From Candidatus Gastranaerophilales bacterium (GTDB lineage: Bacteria; Cyanobacteriota; Vampirovibrionia; Gastranaerophilales; Gastranaerophilaceae), in assembly GCA_910587245.1 (NCBI GenBank), contig CAJULX010000007.1:12167-76166 (forward strand): DNA of 64,000 bases. Reading direction: 5' to 3'. Below are positions 24,219 through 32,495 of this stretch, piece after piece; positions within the stretch are counted from its first letter, which is position 1, and the number at the start of each line of letters is the position of its first letter. Below the pieces are notes generated by a model, which saw only the letters and a list, made by a program, of their open reading frames with translations, did not search any database and had not been told where the DNA came from. The translations under genes were made by a program, and so were the position numbers.

Positions 24219-25613
24219 TTAAGCTTTTACTCTGCCGTAGATATCTTTATATCTTATAATATCTTCTTCAACGAGCTTATCGCCCTTTTGAACTTCAATT
24301 ATTTTTAATTCTTCTTTGTAAGGGTTTCCTAAAGAATGTTTTACCTTCACAGGGATATCAATGCTTGAACCGGGTTTTAAAATATAGTTTTTATTATCAA
24401 GGGTAACTCTTGCTGTACCTGATAATACAACCCAGTGTTCGCTTCTGAAATTATGTGATTGCAAGCTCAGCTGTCCGTGGCTTGAAACACATATCATTTT
24501 TGTTAAATATCCTTCACCCTGATTTAATACGGTATAATAACCCCATGGGCGGTAAACCGTTGTATGTACAAGATGGGTTTCATCTTTAATTTCTTTTAAT
24601 TTATCGAAAACTTTCTTAACATCCTGCGTTTTATCTTTTTTGCAGGCTAAAATTGCATCAGATGTTTCAACAAGAATTATATCATCTAAGCCCACCCCTG
24701 CAATAAGCCTGTTTGAACTGAAAAGGAGAGAGTTCTTGCAATTTTCCGTCTGTACAGCCCCTATTTTTACATTGCCTTCTTTATCTTTTGAGTTGATATC
24801 ATAAATTGCATCCCAGCTGCCAAGGTCATTCCATCCGCAATCAACGGGTACATTTATAATATTTTTAGCTTTTTCCATTACTGCGTAATCAATAGAAATT
24901 GAAGGCATTTTATCAAATTTTGTAAATTCTATCTGATTATTTTTTGTAAAGTTAAATTCCTGTGTAATTTCATAAATTTCAGGCGCAAATTCTTTTAAGG
25001 TTTCCATAAAAACTGAAGCCTTAAACATAAAAATACCTGAATTCCAGTAATATTTACCGCTTTTAACATATTTTTCGGCGGTTTTTTTATCGGGTTTTTC
25101 TTTAAATTCTTCTACTTTATATGAAAAATCGTTATTTTTCTTTGAAGATTTTATGTAGCCGTACCCTGTCTCGGCGCCTGCGGGTTTTATGCCGAATGTT
25201 ACGATATACCCTTCTTCCGCCAGCGTTTTAGCATTTTCAACACTTTTTTTAAAAGCCTTTTCATCCTTAATAAGATGATCGGACGGAACTACAAGAATAA
25301 CATCATCTTTACCTTTATCGAGCAAATATTTAACCGAAACGCTTATAGCCGGTGCCGTATTTTTTTGTGCAGGCTCGGAGAGCAAAAGAGGATCTTTTGA
25401 TATTGATGAAAGCTGGGTTTTAACATCGCTAAAGTGTTTAGCGTTTGTAATGCTTAAAATATTTTTTTCATCCGTTAAATTTAAAAGTCTTAGATAAGTC
25501 ATTTCAAGAAGACTTTTATCGGTATTAATTTTTAGAAGCTGCTTCGGGTACAATTCTCTGGATAAAGGCCATAATCTTGAACCGCTGCCGCCTGCTAGAA
25601 TAATACCGTACAT
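24219..25613 (-). CDS. mannose-1-phosphate guanylyltransferase / mannose-6-phosphate isomerase (ManC/AlgA)
   Basis: A two-domain enzyme of 464 residues making GDP-mannose. The N-terminal nucleotidyltransferase has LAGGSGSRLWPLSRELYPKQLL (signature at residues 6-27), VVPSDHLIKDE and FKEKPDKKTAEKY. The C-terminal cupin (about 345-464), with RPWGYYTV, QLSLQSHNFRSEHWVVLSGTA and DIPVKVKHSLGNP, is the isomerase-like domain. GDP-mannose feeds capsule or O-antigen sugars. SD AGAGGAAG is upstream. The promoter on the minus strand is TTGTGC (25674-25679) with TATAAT (25651-25656) and a 17-nt spacer. Confidence 0.92.
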   Translation of the reverse strand: MYGIILAGGSGSRLWPLSRELYPKQLLKINTDKSLLEMTYLRLLNLTDEKNILSITNAKHFSDVKTQLSSISKDPLLLSEPAQKNTAPAISVSVKYLLDKGKDDVILVVPSDHLIKDEKAFKKSVENAKTLAEEGYIVTFGIKPAGAETGYGYIKSSKKNNDFSYKVEEFKEKPDKKTAEKYVKSGKYYWNSGIFMFKASVFMETLKEFAPEIYEITQEFNFTKNNQIEFTKFDKMPSISIDYAVMEKAKNIINVPVDCGWNDLGSWDAIYDINSKDKEGNVKIGAVQTENCKNSLLFSSNRLIAGVGLDDIILVETSDAILACKKDKTQDVKKVFDKLKEIKDETHLVHTTVYRPWGYYTVLNQGEGYLTKMICVSSHGQLSLQSHNFRSEHWVVLSGTARVTLDNKNYILKPGSSIDIPVKVKHSLGNPYKEELKIIEVQKGDKLVEEDIIRYKDIYGRVKA

Positions 25614-25650
25614 AAACTCTTCCTCTTAAAATTCTAAATCCCGTTAGTTA

Positions 25651-25679
25651 ATTATACAATAAAAACCCGCCCCGCACAA
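25651..25679 (-). promoter_or_regulatory. promoter of the manC/algA-type gene
   Basis: Minus strand TTGTGC (25674-25679), 17-nt spacer, TATAAT (25651-25656). The leader before the ATG at 25613 is about 30 nt and includes a good SD. Confidence 0.5.
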
Positions 25680-25815
25680 ATTGTTTACAAGGTTTAAAAT
25701 GAATGAAGGATGTATTAAAAGATAAAAAAGTATAATATTTAATAATTGTACATTAAAATAAGAATGCGGGCAGAAGGTTTCAATTGTACATTTCAACTAA
25801 CGAAAGGAGGTTAAA

Positions 25816-25890
25816 ATGTTAGTTGAAATCAACGAAAAAGAGCTAATACTCTTAATTGTACTAGCTCTTACACTCAAATCCATATTTTAA
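25816..25890 (+). CDS. 24-residue hydrophobic peptide (candidate small toxin or membrane peptide)
   Basis: ATG at 25816 has a perfect AAAGGAGG 5 nt upstream and reads to TAA at 25888. The peptide begins MLVEINEKEL, continues with a hydrophobic run ILLIVLALTL, and ends KSIF. That is an amphipathic start, a short membrane-spanning helix and a basic C-terminus. Single-helix hydrophobic peptides of this size are typical of type I toxins, but they also occur as membrane-protein regulators. Translation signals are among the best in the window, and the SD is held in a hairpin loop. There is no similarity I can name. Confidence 0.6.
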   Translation: MLVEINEKELILLIVLALTLKSIF

Positions 25891-25901
25891 TTAGTATGGT
25901 G

Positions 25902-25943
25902 CAGGTGTGGGTGTTAGCGTCACCCGTGCCTGTATTCTTATTT
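25902..25943 (+). terminator. terminator-like hairpin after the small ORF
   Basis: CAGGTGTGGGTG pairs with CACCCGTGCCTG (two G-U pairs) around a 7-nt loop, followed by a U-rich tract (TATTCTTATTTT). Its 3' strand overlaps the arm of the long 5'-3' stem, so the two structures exclude each other. Confidence 0.55.
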
Positions 25944-25975
25944 TAACCTACTTTATATTTTTTTCAACCCTGAAA

Positions 25976-26794
25976 TTATCTGCTAAGCAAATACTTTTCA
26001 AGCGATTCCTCCCAGTTTGGAAGAGCATTTGCGCTGTCTAAAATACTGTATTTCGGTCTTTTTGCAGGGCGCGGAAAATCGCTTTTTTCAATTGATGATA
26101 CGTTTATATTTCTTTTTTTAATTTCAAAAATTTTCCTTGTAAAATCAGACCATTTTGCTTCGCCTGATGATGTCATATGATAAGTTCCAAAATCGGGCCT
26201 TTCGTTTATTATTTTTATAATTTCATCAGCTAAATCTTTGGTCCATGTGGGTGCTAAAATCTGATCATCCACAACGCTTATGGAATTTGAAAGCATCGAA
26301 AAAGTAATCATTGTATCTACGTAATTTTTTCCGCCCTTGCCGTAAAGCGTGCTTGTTCTTAAAATGTAGTGTTTTTTTAATTTTCTTATTTCTTCTTCAC
26401 CCTTTAGTTTCGAAAGCCCGTAAACATTAACAGGGTTTGTTTCATCCGTTGGTTTATAGGGAGTGTTTTTGTTTCCGTCAAACACGGAATCAGAACTTAT
26501 GTAAATAATCGGTACATCAAGTTTTTTTGCTATCTGTGCCATATTTTTTGTGCCCAGATGATTAACATTCAAGGCTTCTTTTTTTGAAACTTCCGCCTGA
26601 TCAATGTTTGTATAAGCAGCAAGGTGAATTATTAAATCCAGGCTTACTTTATTCATAATTTCAGATGCAAGTTTTTTGTTTGTTATATCAAAAATTTTGG
26701 AGTTTGTAGCCCAGAATTGATGTCCTTCTTTTTCCAAAATAGGGCATAATTCCTGTCCTAATAAGCCCGTTGCTCCTGTTACAAGTATTCTCAT
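25976..26794 (-). CDS. rmlD: dTDP-4-dehydrorhamnose reductase (RmlD/RfbD)
   Basis: Last step of dTDP-L-rhamnose synthesis. An extended short-chain dehydrogenase of 272 residues: GATGLLGQE (NADPH loop, residues 6-15), HLAAYTNIDQAE, ISSDSVFDG, and catalytic YGLSKLKGE (Tyr-x3-Lys) are all typical of RmlD. LRTSTLYGKGGKNYVDTM and the C-terminal RPKYSILD also match. It is upstream of nothing on its strand except the structured RNA region; rmlABC are not in the window. Its substrate could be another dTDP-4-keto-6-deoxy sugar. The ATG at 26794 has AGGA unusually far (about 14 nt) upstream. Confidence 0.87.
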   Translation of the reverse strand: MRILVTGATGLLGQELCPILEKEGHQFWATNSKIFDITNKKLASEIMNKVSLDLIIHLAAYTNIDQAEVSKKEALNVNHLGTKNMAQIAKKLDVPIIYISSDSVFDGNKNTPYKPTDETNPVNVYGLSKLKGEEEIRKLKKHYILRTSTLYGKGGKNYVDTMITFSMLSNSISVVDDQILAPTWTKDLADEIIKIINERPDFGTYHMTSSGEAKWSDFTRKIFEIKKRNINVSSIEKSDFPRPAKRPKYSILDSANALPNWEESLEKYLLSR

Positions 26795-26906
26795 AAATAA
26801 ATTGCCATTCCTAAATTTTTAAAGCAAATTTAAAAAATTTTATTAAGGGGAAAAATTATCCATCTAAACTTGCCTTTTTGTTTAGTATTTTTGTAACAGA
26901 AAATTA

Positions 26907-26915
26907 TGGTAAAAT
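26907..26915 (+). promoter_or_regulatory. extended -10 box, leaderless spacing, of OppA-like gene
   Basis: TGGTAAAAT (TGn plus TAAAAT) ends 7 nt before the ATG at 26923, with no SD between. TTTTTGTAAC just upstream (26888-26897) is partly similar to the recurrent upstream motif elsewhere in the window. Confidence 0.5.
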
Positions 26916-26922
26916 CAATACT

Positions 26923-28773
26923 ATGAAAAAAATACTTTACATAATATTTATATTATTTTTATTTGCCCTTATGTTGAAAGGCTGTCTGAAAGAGGATAAA
27001 GGCTATGATGAGGAGCCTAAATTTTCAAATGCAAGACCGCTTGATGTTATAGAATATAATTTTCCGCCGGCTGAAACAAAAACAATTGATGGTGTTGATT
27101 ATCTGGTGTCACGCGGCGAAACAGGTAAATTCGGCGGAGATTTTGTAACATCCACAATAGGTGAAGGTCCAAAAACTTTTAACCCGTTTAATACAAACGA
27201 CGCTACATCTGCACAAATGGCAGGATTAATGTATGATGGGCTCCTGTCTACCGATGCTTATACGGGAGATGTCAGCCTGCGTATGGCAAAAAGGCTTGAA
27301 ATGCTGCCTGATGATTTAACATATATAATTGAGCTTCGCCACGGGCTGAAATGGTCTGACGGCAGAGAAATAACCGCAGATGATGTTGTCTTCACATATA
27401 ATAATATAATTTTTGCAGGTTTTGGTGATACAAGCACAAGGGATATGCTCTATGTTGAAGGAAAACTCCCCACGGTGGAAAAAATCGATAAATATACCGT
27501 AAAATTCAAAACCCCTGTGCCCTTTGCACCGTTTTTAAGGAATTTATCTCTTTCAATTGCTCCCAAACACATTTTTAAACCTGCCACAGATAAAGGTAAA
27601 GAATATTTCAGAAGTTTTTATTCTACAACGACAAAACCTTCCGAATTTGTAGTATCGGGTGCTTTTAAATTAAAAGAATACATTCCTGCGCAAAGAGTAG
27701 TATTTGAGCGCAATCCGAATTATTACGTCATTGATAAAGAAGGAAATAAACTTCCTTATCTTGACAGGTGGGTTATGCTTATTGTGGGTGATTTAAACAA
27801 CGATATTATAAAATTTGAAGCGAAAGAAACTGATACCACAACTATCCCGGGGTCTATGGCCTCAAGATATCGCGAATTTGAAAAAAATTCCGATTATACC
27901 CTGTATAATTTAGGCCCTACAACTAACACCTCCTTTATTGTATTTAATATGAATACAAGAAAAAACAACAAGGGTGAATTTTATGTTGACCCGAAAAAAC
28001 AGATGTGGTTCAACGATGAAAACTTTAGAAAGGCCGTAGATTGGGCAATAGATAGAGAAAGCCTTGTTTTAAACGTTTTATCGGGTGTCGGGCAGCCTTT
28101 ATACACGGCAGAAAGCATCTCAAGCATTTTTATAAATGATGAAGTTGCAAAAGGACATGAGCAAAATATTGAATATGCCCGCGAATTATTAAAAAAATCG
28201 GGTTTTGAATTAAAAGACGGCGTTCTGTATGATAAATACGGAAACAAGGTTGAATTTGAACTTTCGACAAACGCCGGAAATACTCAAAGAGAAGCAACGG
28301 GTGTGAGCATAAAGGAAGATTTATCGAAACTCGGTATGAAAGTAAATTTTAAACCGATTGAATTTAATACGCTTGTAAACAGAATGACAAATACTCTCGA
28401 TTATGAAGCGGCAATTATGTCATTAACGGGAAATCCGCTTGAACCGCATTCAGGCAATAATGTATGGCATTCAAACGGCACGCTTCACCTTTTTAATCAG
28501 CGTTCGGATAACGATATGAAGTCAACCGATAAACTCCTGCCTTTTGAAGCTGAATTAAACAGAATATTTGATGAAGCAAAAGTTCAAACCGATGTACAAA
28601 AAAGAAAAGCGTTGTATAATGAATATCAAAAGATAGTTGCGGAGCATAATCCCGTAATTTATCTCTACAGCCCCGTAAATATAGTTGCAATAAGGAATAA
28701 ATTTAAAAATGTTTATCCGACGCAATTGGGGGGCACCGTTCATAATATTGAAGAAATTTATATAGATAAATAA
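26923..28773 (+). CDS. extracytoplasmic peptide/oligopeptide-binding lipoprotein (OppA/DppA, SBP family 5)
   Basis: 616 residues from the ATG at 26923; the longer in-frame start at 26878 is rejected because the membrane leader begins MKKILYIIF. The leader ends LKGC, an acceptable lipobox, so the protein is probably lipid-anchored. The family 5 signature region LRMAKRLEMLPDDLTYIIELRHGLKWSDGREITADDVVFTYNN (split here: ELRHGLKWSDGREIT then ADDVVFTYN) is clear. VFERNPNYYV and the C-terminal EAELNRIFDEA follow. The permease genes are absent, and a possible ATPase (OppF-like) is 5 kb away on the other strand. Peptide import is the usual function. Confidence 0.9.
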   Translation: MKKILYIIFILFLFALMLKGCLKEDKGYDEEPKFSNARPLDVIEYNFPPAETKTIDGVDYLVSRGETGKFGGDFVTSTIGEGPKTFNPFNTNDATSAQMAGLMYDGLLSTDAYTGDVSLRMAKRLEMLPDDLTYIIELRHGLKWSDGREITADDVVFTYNNIIFAGFGDTSTRDMLYVEGKLPTVEKIDKYTVKFKTPVPFAPFLRNLSLSIAPKHIFKPATDKGKEYFRSFYSTTTKPSEFVVSGAFKLKEYIPAQRVVFERNPNYYVIDKEGNKLPYLDRWVMLIVGDLNNDIIKFEAKETDTTTIPGSMASRYREFEKNSDYTLYNLGPTTNTSFIVFNMNTRKNNKGEFYVDPKKQMWFNDENFRKAVDWAIDRESLVLNVLSGVGQPLYTAESISSIFINDEVAKGHEQNIEYARELLKKSGFELKDGVLYDKYGNKVEFELSTNAGNTQREATGVSIKEDLSKLGMKVNFKPIEFNTLVNRMTNTLDYEAAIMSLTGNPLEPHSGNNVWHSNGTLHLFNQRSDNDMKSTDKLLPFEAELNRIFDEAKVQTDVQKRKALYNEYQKIVAEHNPVIYLYSPVNIVAIRNKFKNVYPTQLGGTVHNIEEIYIDK

Positions 28774-28785
28774 AAAGGAGAGGCA

Positions 28786-29523
28786 ATGTTTGAGAAGGTT
28801 GCAAGGATACAGATAGTTGTATTTGCGGTTATTTTAGGGTTGAGTTTAATTTGCGCGTTTGTTTTCGGCGCAAAATTAATATCAAATAATTTTTCAAAAG
28901 ATGAAATAACCGTAACAGGTTCAGCAAGTGAAATTGTAACATCCGATTCAGGTGTTTGGAAATTTCAAATAAGAACCGAATCTCCTTCAAGAAGTGAAGC
29001 CTATAAAGTATTATCAAACCAGAAACCTGTTGTTGTGCAATTCTTAAAATCAAAAGGTATTAAGGATAACGAAATAGATTTTTTGGGCATAAACGATTAT
29101 GCAAAATATAAAACTTCTCCAAACGGCTATTCAACACAGGAAATTTCAGCATATACATATGAACAGACCGTTAAAATTAATTCTAAAGATGTCGAATTAA
29201 TTAAAAAACTTCACCTTGAAATTCCTTCTTTGATTGAAAAAGGCATTGTTATAAATTCATTTGAACCGAATTATTTATATTCAGGTCTTTCTGATAAAAA
29301 AGCCGAGCTTTTACAAAAAGCAACCGCTGATGCGAAATTCAGAGCAAAAGAAATGCTTAAAGCTACAAATAACAGAGTAGGTAAAATCCGCTCAGTTAGA
29401 ATGGGTGTATTCCAAATTACCCCGCCTGATTCAAACGAAGTATCCGACTGGGGTATAAATGATACAACCTCTATTGAAAAGAAAATTACCGCAGTTTCAA
29501 ATGTGGTATTCGGGATAAGATAA
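28786..29523 (+). CDS. SIMPL-domain (DUF541) membrane-anchored protein
   Basis: A 245-residue protein. One N-terminal membrane anchor (residues 8-30, IVVFAVILGLSLICAFVFGA), then the SIMPL domain: EITVTGSASEIVTSDSGVWKFQIRT (in two pieces), YKVLSNQKPVVVQFLKSKGI and a C-terminal KAELLQKATADAKFRAKEMLKATN helix. The biochemical function of SIMPL proteins is poorly known; they are periplasmic and linked to envelope or stress roles. It starts 12 nt after the OppA-like gene, with GGAGAGG SD. A paralogue is at 48119-48862. Confidence 0.85.
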   Translation: MFEKVARIQIVVFAVILGLSLICAFVFGAKLISNNFSKDEITVTGSASEIVTSDSGVWKFQIRTESPSRSEAYKVLSNQKPVVVQFLKSKGIKDNEIDFLGINDYAKYKTSPNGYSTQEISAYTYEQTVKINSKDVELIKKLHLEIPSLIEKGIVINSFEPNYLYSGLSDKKAELLQKATADAKFRAKEMLKATNNRVGKIRSVRMGVFQITPPDSNEVSDWGINDTTSIEKKITAVSNVVFGIR

Positions 29524-29547
29524 GTCAAAAATAAATGTTTATATTAA

Positions 29548-29574
29548 AAAAGGTGTTATTTAATAACACCTTTT
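29548..29574. terminator. bidirectional intrinsic terminator
   Basis: AAAAGGTGTTAT and ATAACACCTTTT pair over 12 bp with A/T flanks, between the convergent SIMPL gene (plus) and the MurF-like gene (minus, ending at 29573). Confidence 0.8.
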
Positions 29575-31048
29575 ATTTATTGAAAACACTTTTCAATGTT
29601 ACACGGACATCTTCATATCTTATTTTCGGGTCAATCCCTTGACCCTTCATTAAAAATGCCTGGTTATCCGTTAACGTTTCAATTATATATTTTACAAAGG
29701 GCTCATCTTTTCCGAGTGAATTCGGTTTTTCAAAATATTTAGTTTTAATATTCGGAGCGTTTTCTTTTAAATATTCATATACTATTTTTGCTTCCGGCTC
29801 AAGACATATAACCTCTTTAACAGGCTGTTTTGCAATGAATTCGGCAAGGTCTGTATGTACTTTTTTCTCATGCTCGCCTAATGACCTGATTCCGCTTATT
29901 GCGATACGTTTATTTTCAACATCTTTATAAAGATTCATAAAAGTATTTATGCAGGAAAGCATTGTTTCATAGCTCGGGTTATTCGGACAATCTGATACAA
30001 AAGACGTTCCGTTAAAATTATCCGTAATCCAGCGGTCTCCGACACTTTTGAATTTTTTAAGCCCGCTTTTTATAACAGCATAAGGAATATTAAAGCTTTT
30101 TGCGGCTTCAATTGCCTTCATTGCATTATTTATCTGGTGCACACCTACAACGGGGACTTCGTATTCCTTTTTCTTATAGATGAATTTTGAACCGTTTGCA
30201 TCGCTTTTAATAAGCTGGTAATCGCCTTCTTTTGTATACACCTTTTTGCAATTATATTTCTTGCTTGCCTTTCTTATTTCGGGGGAATCATTCAATACTG
30301 CGGTATTTTCTTCATGCAGGCATGTTAAAAGCCCGCATTTTTGTTCCGCAATACCGTCAAGGCTTTTAAATACGCCGAGGTTTTCCGTTCCCACCTTTGT
30401 TATTACGGCACAATCCGGAGTTAACAATTCTGAGAATATCTTAGGATATCCTCTGTTTGCTCCGCTGCATTCAAATAATAAGAAATCTACATCGTTATCG
30501 GCTTCAAGTATTTTATGATTGATCCTGAATCTCAGGTTTACCATAGCTTCGCCGCGATAAACCTTATATTTTTCTTTAAGAATTGCATAAATCATTTCCG
30601 TTGTTGAAGTTTTTCCGACAGAACCTGTTACGGTAATCACTTTAACATCTTTTATAAATTTATTTTTAATGGTGTATCTTGCAAGTTCGAAAATAGCCTG
30701 TAATGTATCAGGGGTCATGATTATAAAATCAATTTTATCCTTATACTGGTCAATTATTTCAAAAAGCAGATTTTGATATTTTTCTTCCCTGAACCTTATT
30801 TCATCAAAGAAAAATCCTCTTGCGCCGTTGCTTATAGCTTTTTTGATTGAATAAAAAGCATCCGCAACATTATCGTTAATCGGAATTTTAAATGGAATAA
30901 AGATAACATTACTGTTATTTTGTGCTTTTTCTGACACCTGCGGGAGAATCAACGTTGTTTCGTATTCTTTTTCAAAAATATCATCCGATTTTTTATAAAA
31001 AATATAGGAAGATGTATTTTGCAGAATTTCTTTTAAGCTGTAGCGCAT
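29573..31048 (-). CDS. MurF-like ligase, third gene of the capA operon
   Basis: ATP-dependent peptide ligase of the Mur superfamily, 491 residues. The P-loop is TGSVGKTS (141-148). ECSGANRGYPKIFSELLTPDCAVITKVG and FKSLDGIAEQK match the MurF middle domain. VGVHQINNAMKAIEAA is the GxHNxxN block, and DCPNNPSYETM corresponds to the MurF DxYNANPxSM block. The N-terminal 100 residues resemble the MurF UDP-binding domain. It overlaps the upstream gene by 16 nt and has AGGAG 10 nt upstream. It may be the cell MurF or a specialised ligase working with CapA. Confidence 0.8.
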   Translation of the reverse strand: MRYSLKEILQNTSSYIFYKKSDDIFEKEYETTLILPQVSEKAQNNSNVIFIPFKIPINDNVADAFYSIKKAISNGARGFFFDEIRFREEKYQNLLFEIIDQYKDKIDFIIMTPDTLQAIFELARYTIKNKFIKDVKVITVTGSVGKTSTTEMIYAILKEKYKVYRGEAMVNLRFRINHKILEADNDVDFLLFECSGANRGYPKIFSELLTPDCAVITKVGTENLGVFKSLDGIAEQKCGLLTCLHEENTAVLNDSPEIRKASKKYNCKKVYTKEGDYQLIKSDANGSKFIYKKKEYEVPVVGVHQINNAMKAIEAAKSFNIPYAVIKSGLKKFKSVGDRWITDNFNGTSFVSDCPNNPSYETMLSCINTFMNLYKDVENKRIAISGIRSLGEHEKKVHTDLAEFIAKQPVKEVICLEPEAKIVYEYLKENAPNIKTKYFEKPNSLGKDEPFVKYIIETLTDNQAFLMKGQGIDPKIRYEDVRVTLKSVFNK

Positions 31049-32478
31049 TTGTTTATTTCTCCTGCATCAAATAAAGCGTTTAAATTTATATCGGAAGGCA
31101 CACATACAAGCATTGCGGTGTTTTTATCAATGCGGCTTTCCAAAAATTGTTTCAAATCTAAAATAAAACTTCTGTGGTTTGTATCTTTATTTATTCTAAA
31201 TCTTTTTACAAAGGTTTTTTTGTTATACACCTTGTAGTCTGCCGTAAAGTCGCTCATATTAATTAATACAACCGTATCAAATTCTTTCTTTGCCAAGTCT
31301 TTTAAAAGTTCTTTATGTATATCGTTTGAATAATTTCCGAGGTTTTCTATCTTTGATAATAAAATAATCTTTTTAAAACCGTCATATTCATAAGAAAACT
31401 GTTTTACGGCGTTTTTAATTGAATAAGATGTATGATCATGGGTGCTCATTACAAGATAATTATTAAAATTAAGCTTTGTTTCTTCATAAATTCCTGATGT
31501 ATCTTTGAAGTTCACCATCATTTTTTTAATATATTTTTCATCAATGCCGAGGCTTTTCAGCGCAAAATAAGAAATTACCATACACCTTGGAATATAGTAA
31601 GAATAGTTATTTGTATTTAAAACGGTATTTTCATATTTAATCACAAGGTGTCTTTTATTAAATATTGAGGGTTTAGTGATATCGGTTTTAATATTGCTTT
31701 CTTGAATTATGTTTATTTTATTTGTCTTAATTGATGAATTTACAATATCATTTTCTTCAAAGGTAAATACATTTTTTATATAATCCGAATTATCCGCGCA
31801 GCTTGCGATTTCATCAATAAATTTGTCTTTATCGCTGTTATATCTGCCCAAAAAGTTCAAATGGGTTTTTGTAAAAATCAGTGTATTATTTCTGAGTGCA
31901 TTTTTTGCATACTGATAAATATTGGTTTTGCTCGGGATAAGCTCTACTACGCAATATTTTGTTTTTTCATCAACATTAAGCATCGGCTCTATTAATTTTT
32001 GCCATGGGGCTGCATTTTTTGAAAAGCATGCAGTTTTTGCTTTTGAAGATAAAACGTAAGAAACAAAGTTTGCAACAACATTTTTTTCTTCGGTTCCTGC
32101 TATTGAAACAATTTCAGGATTGAAGTTTTTAATATTTGCTTCCCCTATTTCGTATCCTGAATTAAATGTATTTCTTGCAAGAACCACAGCTTCAATTTTT
32201 GAAGAATACGTTTTCATAATGTTGTGGTAATGTATTTGATTTTCAGGCTTTTGCAATATTGCTTTATTTAAATAAAATCCTTTGCAGGCTTTATTTTTAA
32301 GATGTTTTTCAATTTCTTCAAATACGTTTTCATTATTTTCTATTAAAGGGATATAAATATAATCAGATGAAATAAGGCTGCCGCATTCAATTGAGCTTGC
32401 AAATTTATAATCTTTTTCTTCATCTGTGCAAATTAAACCCAAACCTTTGGTTATTTTAATGGCATCTTTTAGCTTCAT
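31033..32478 (-). CDS. degenerate Mur-ligase paralogue (P-loop lost)
   Basis: 481 residues from the ATG at 32478; an upstream ATG at 32517 is in frame, with a poor SD. It aligns in layout with the neighbouring MurF-like protein: an N-terminal KDAIKITKGLGL segment, an EIVSIAGTEEKNVVANFV block where the partner has TVTGSVGKTSTT, and later FNNYLVMSTHDHTSYSIKNAV in place of the NNPSYETM block. GTEEKNV lacks the GKT/S of the nucleotide loop, so ATP binding is probably lost. It could be a structural or substrate-binding partner. It overlaps the MurF-like gene by 16 nt. Confidence 0.7.
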   Translation of the reverse strand: MKLKDAIKITKGLGLICTDEEKDYKFASSIECGSLISSDYIYIPLIENNENVFEEIEKHLKNKACKGFYLNKAILQKPENQIHYHNIMKTYSSKIEAVVLARNTFNSGYEIGEANIKNFNPEIVSIAGTEEKNVVANFVSYVLSSKAKTACFSKNAAPWQKLIEPMLNVDEKTKYCVVELIPSKTNIYQYAKNALRNNTLIFTKTHLNFLGRYNSDKDKFIDEIASCADNSDYIKNVFTFEENDIVNSSIKTNKINIIQESNIKTDITKPSIFNKRHLVIKYENTVLNTNNYSYYIPRCMVISYFALKSLGIDEKYIKKMMVNFKDTSGIYEETKLNFNNYLVMSTHDHTSYSIKNAVKQFSYEYDGFKKIILLSKIENLGNYSNDIHKELLKDLAKKEFDTVVLINMSDFTADYKVYNKKTFVKRFRINKDTNHRSFILDLKQFLESRIDKNTAMLVCVPSDINLNALFDAGEINKCATA

Positions 32479-32495
32479 ATATTTTTCACTTCTTT

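Larger units (their letters stand above)
25731..25946 (+). ncRNA. structured small transcript enclosing a 24-codon ORF
   Basis: TATAAT at 25731-25736 predicts a start near 25743; the -35 is poor. The RNA folds in three parts. An 11-bp perfect hairpin, 25791-25801 with 25818-25828, has AGGAGG in its loop and the start codon at its edge. An 8-bp hairpin pairs 25838-25845 with 25862-25869. A 12-bp hairpin spans 25902-25932 with two G-U pairs. In addition 25753-25772 can pair with 25927-25946 over 20 positions with two G-U wobbles, closing the whole RNA and competing with the last hairpin. AATTGTAC occurs three times (near 25744, 25783, 25854). This is not a known RNA family that I recognise. Confidence 0.6.

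Noticed and set aside
25902..25943. SRP RNA or another known small RNA in the manC-rmlD gap
   Set aside because: The GGAAGGAAGC tetraloop region of 4.5S RNA is not present, nor do tmRNA or RNase P features occur.
26878..26922. An N-terminal extension of the OppA-like protein
   Set aside because: The 15 extra residues come before a typical lipoprotein leader at 26923 and include the promoter -10 box.
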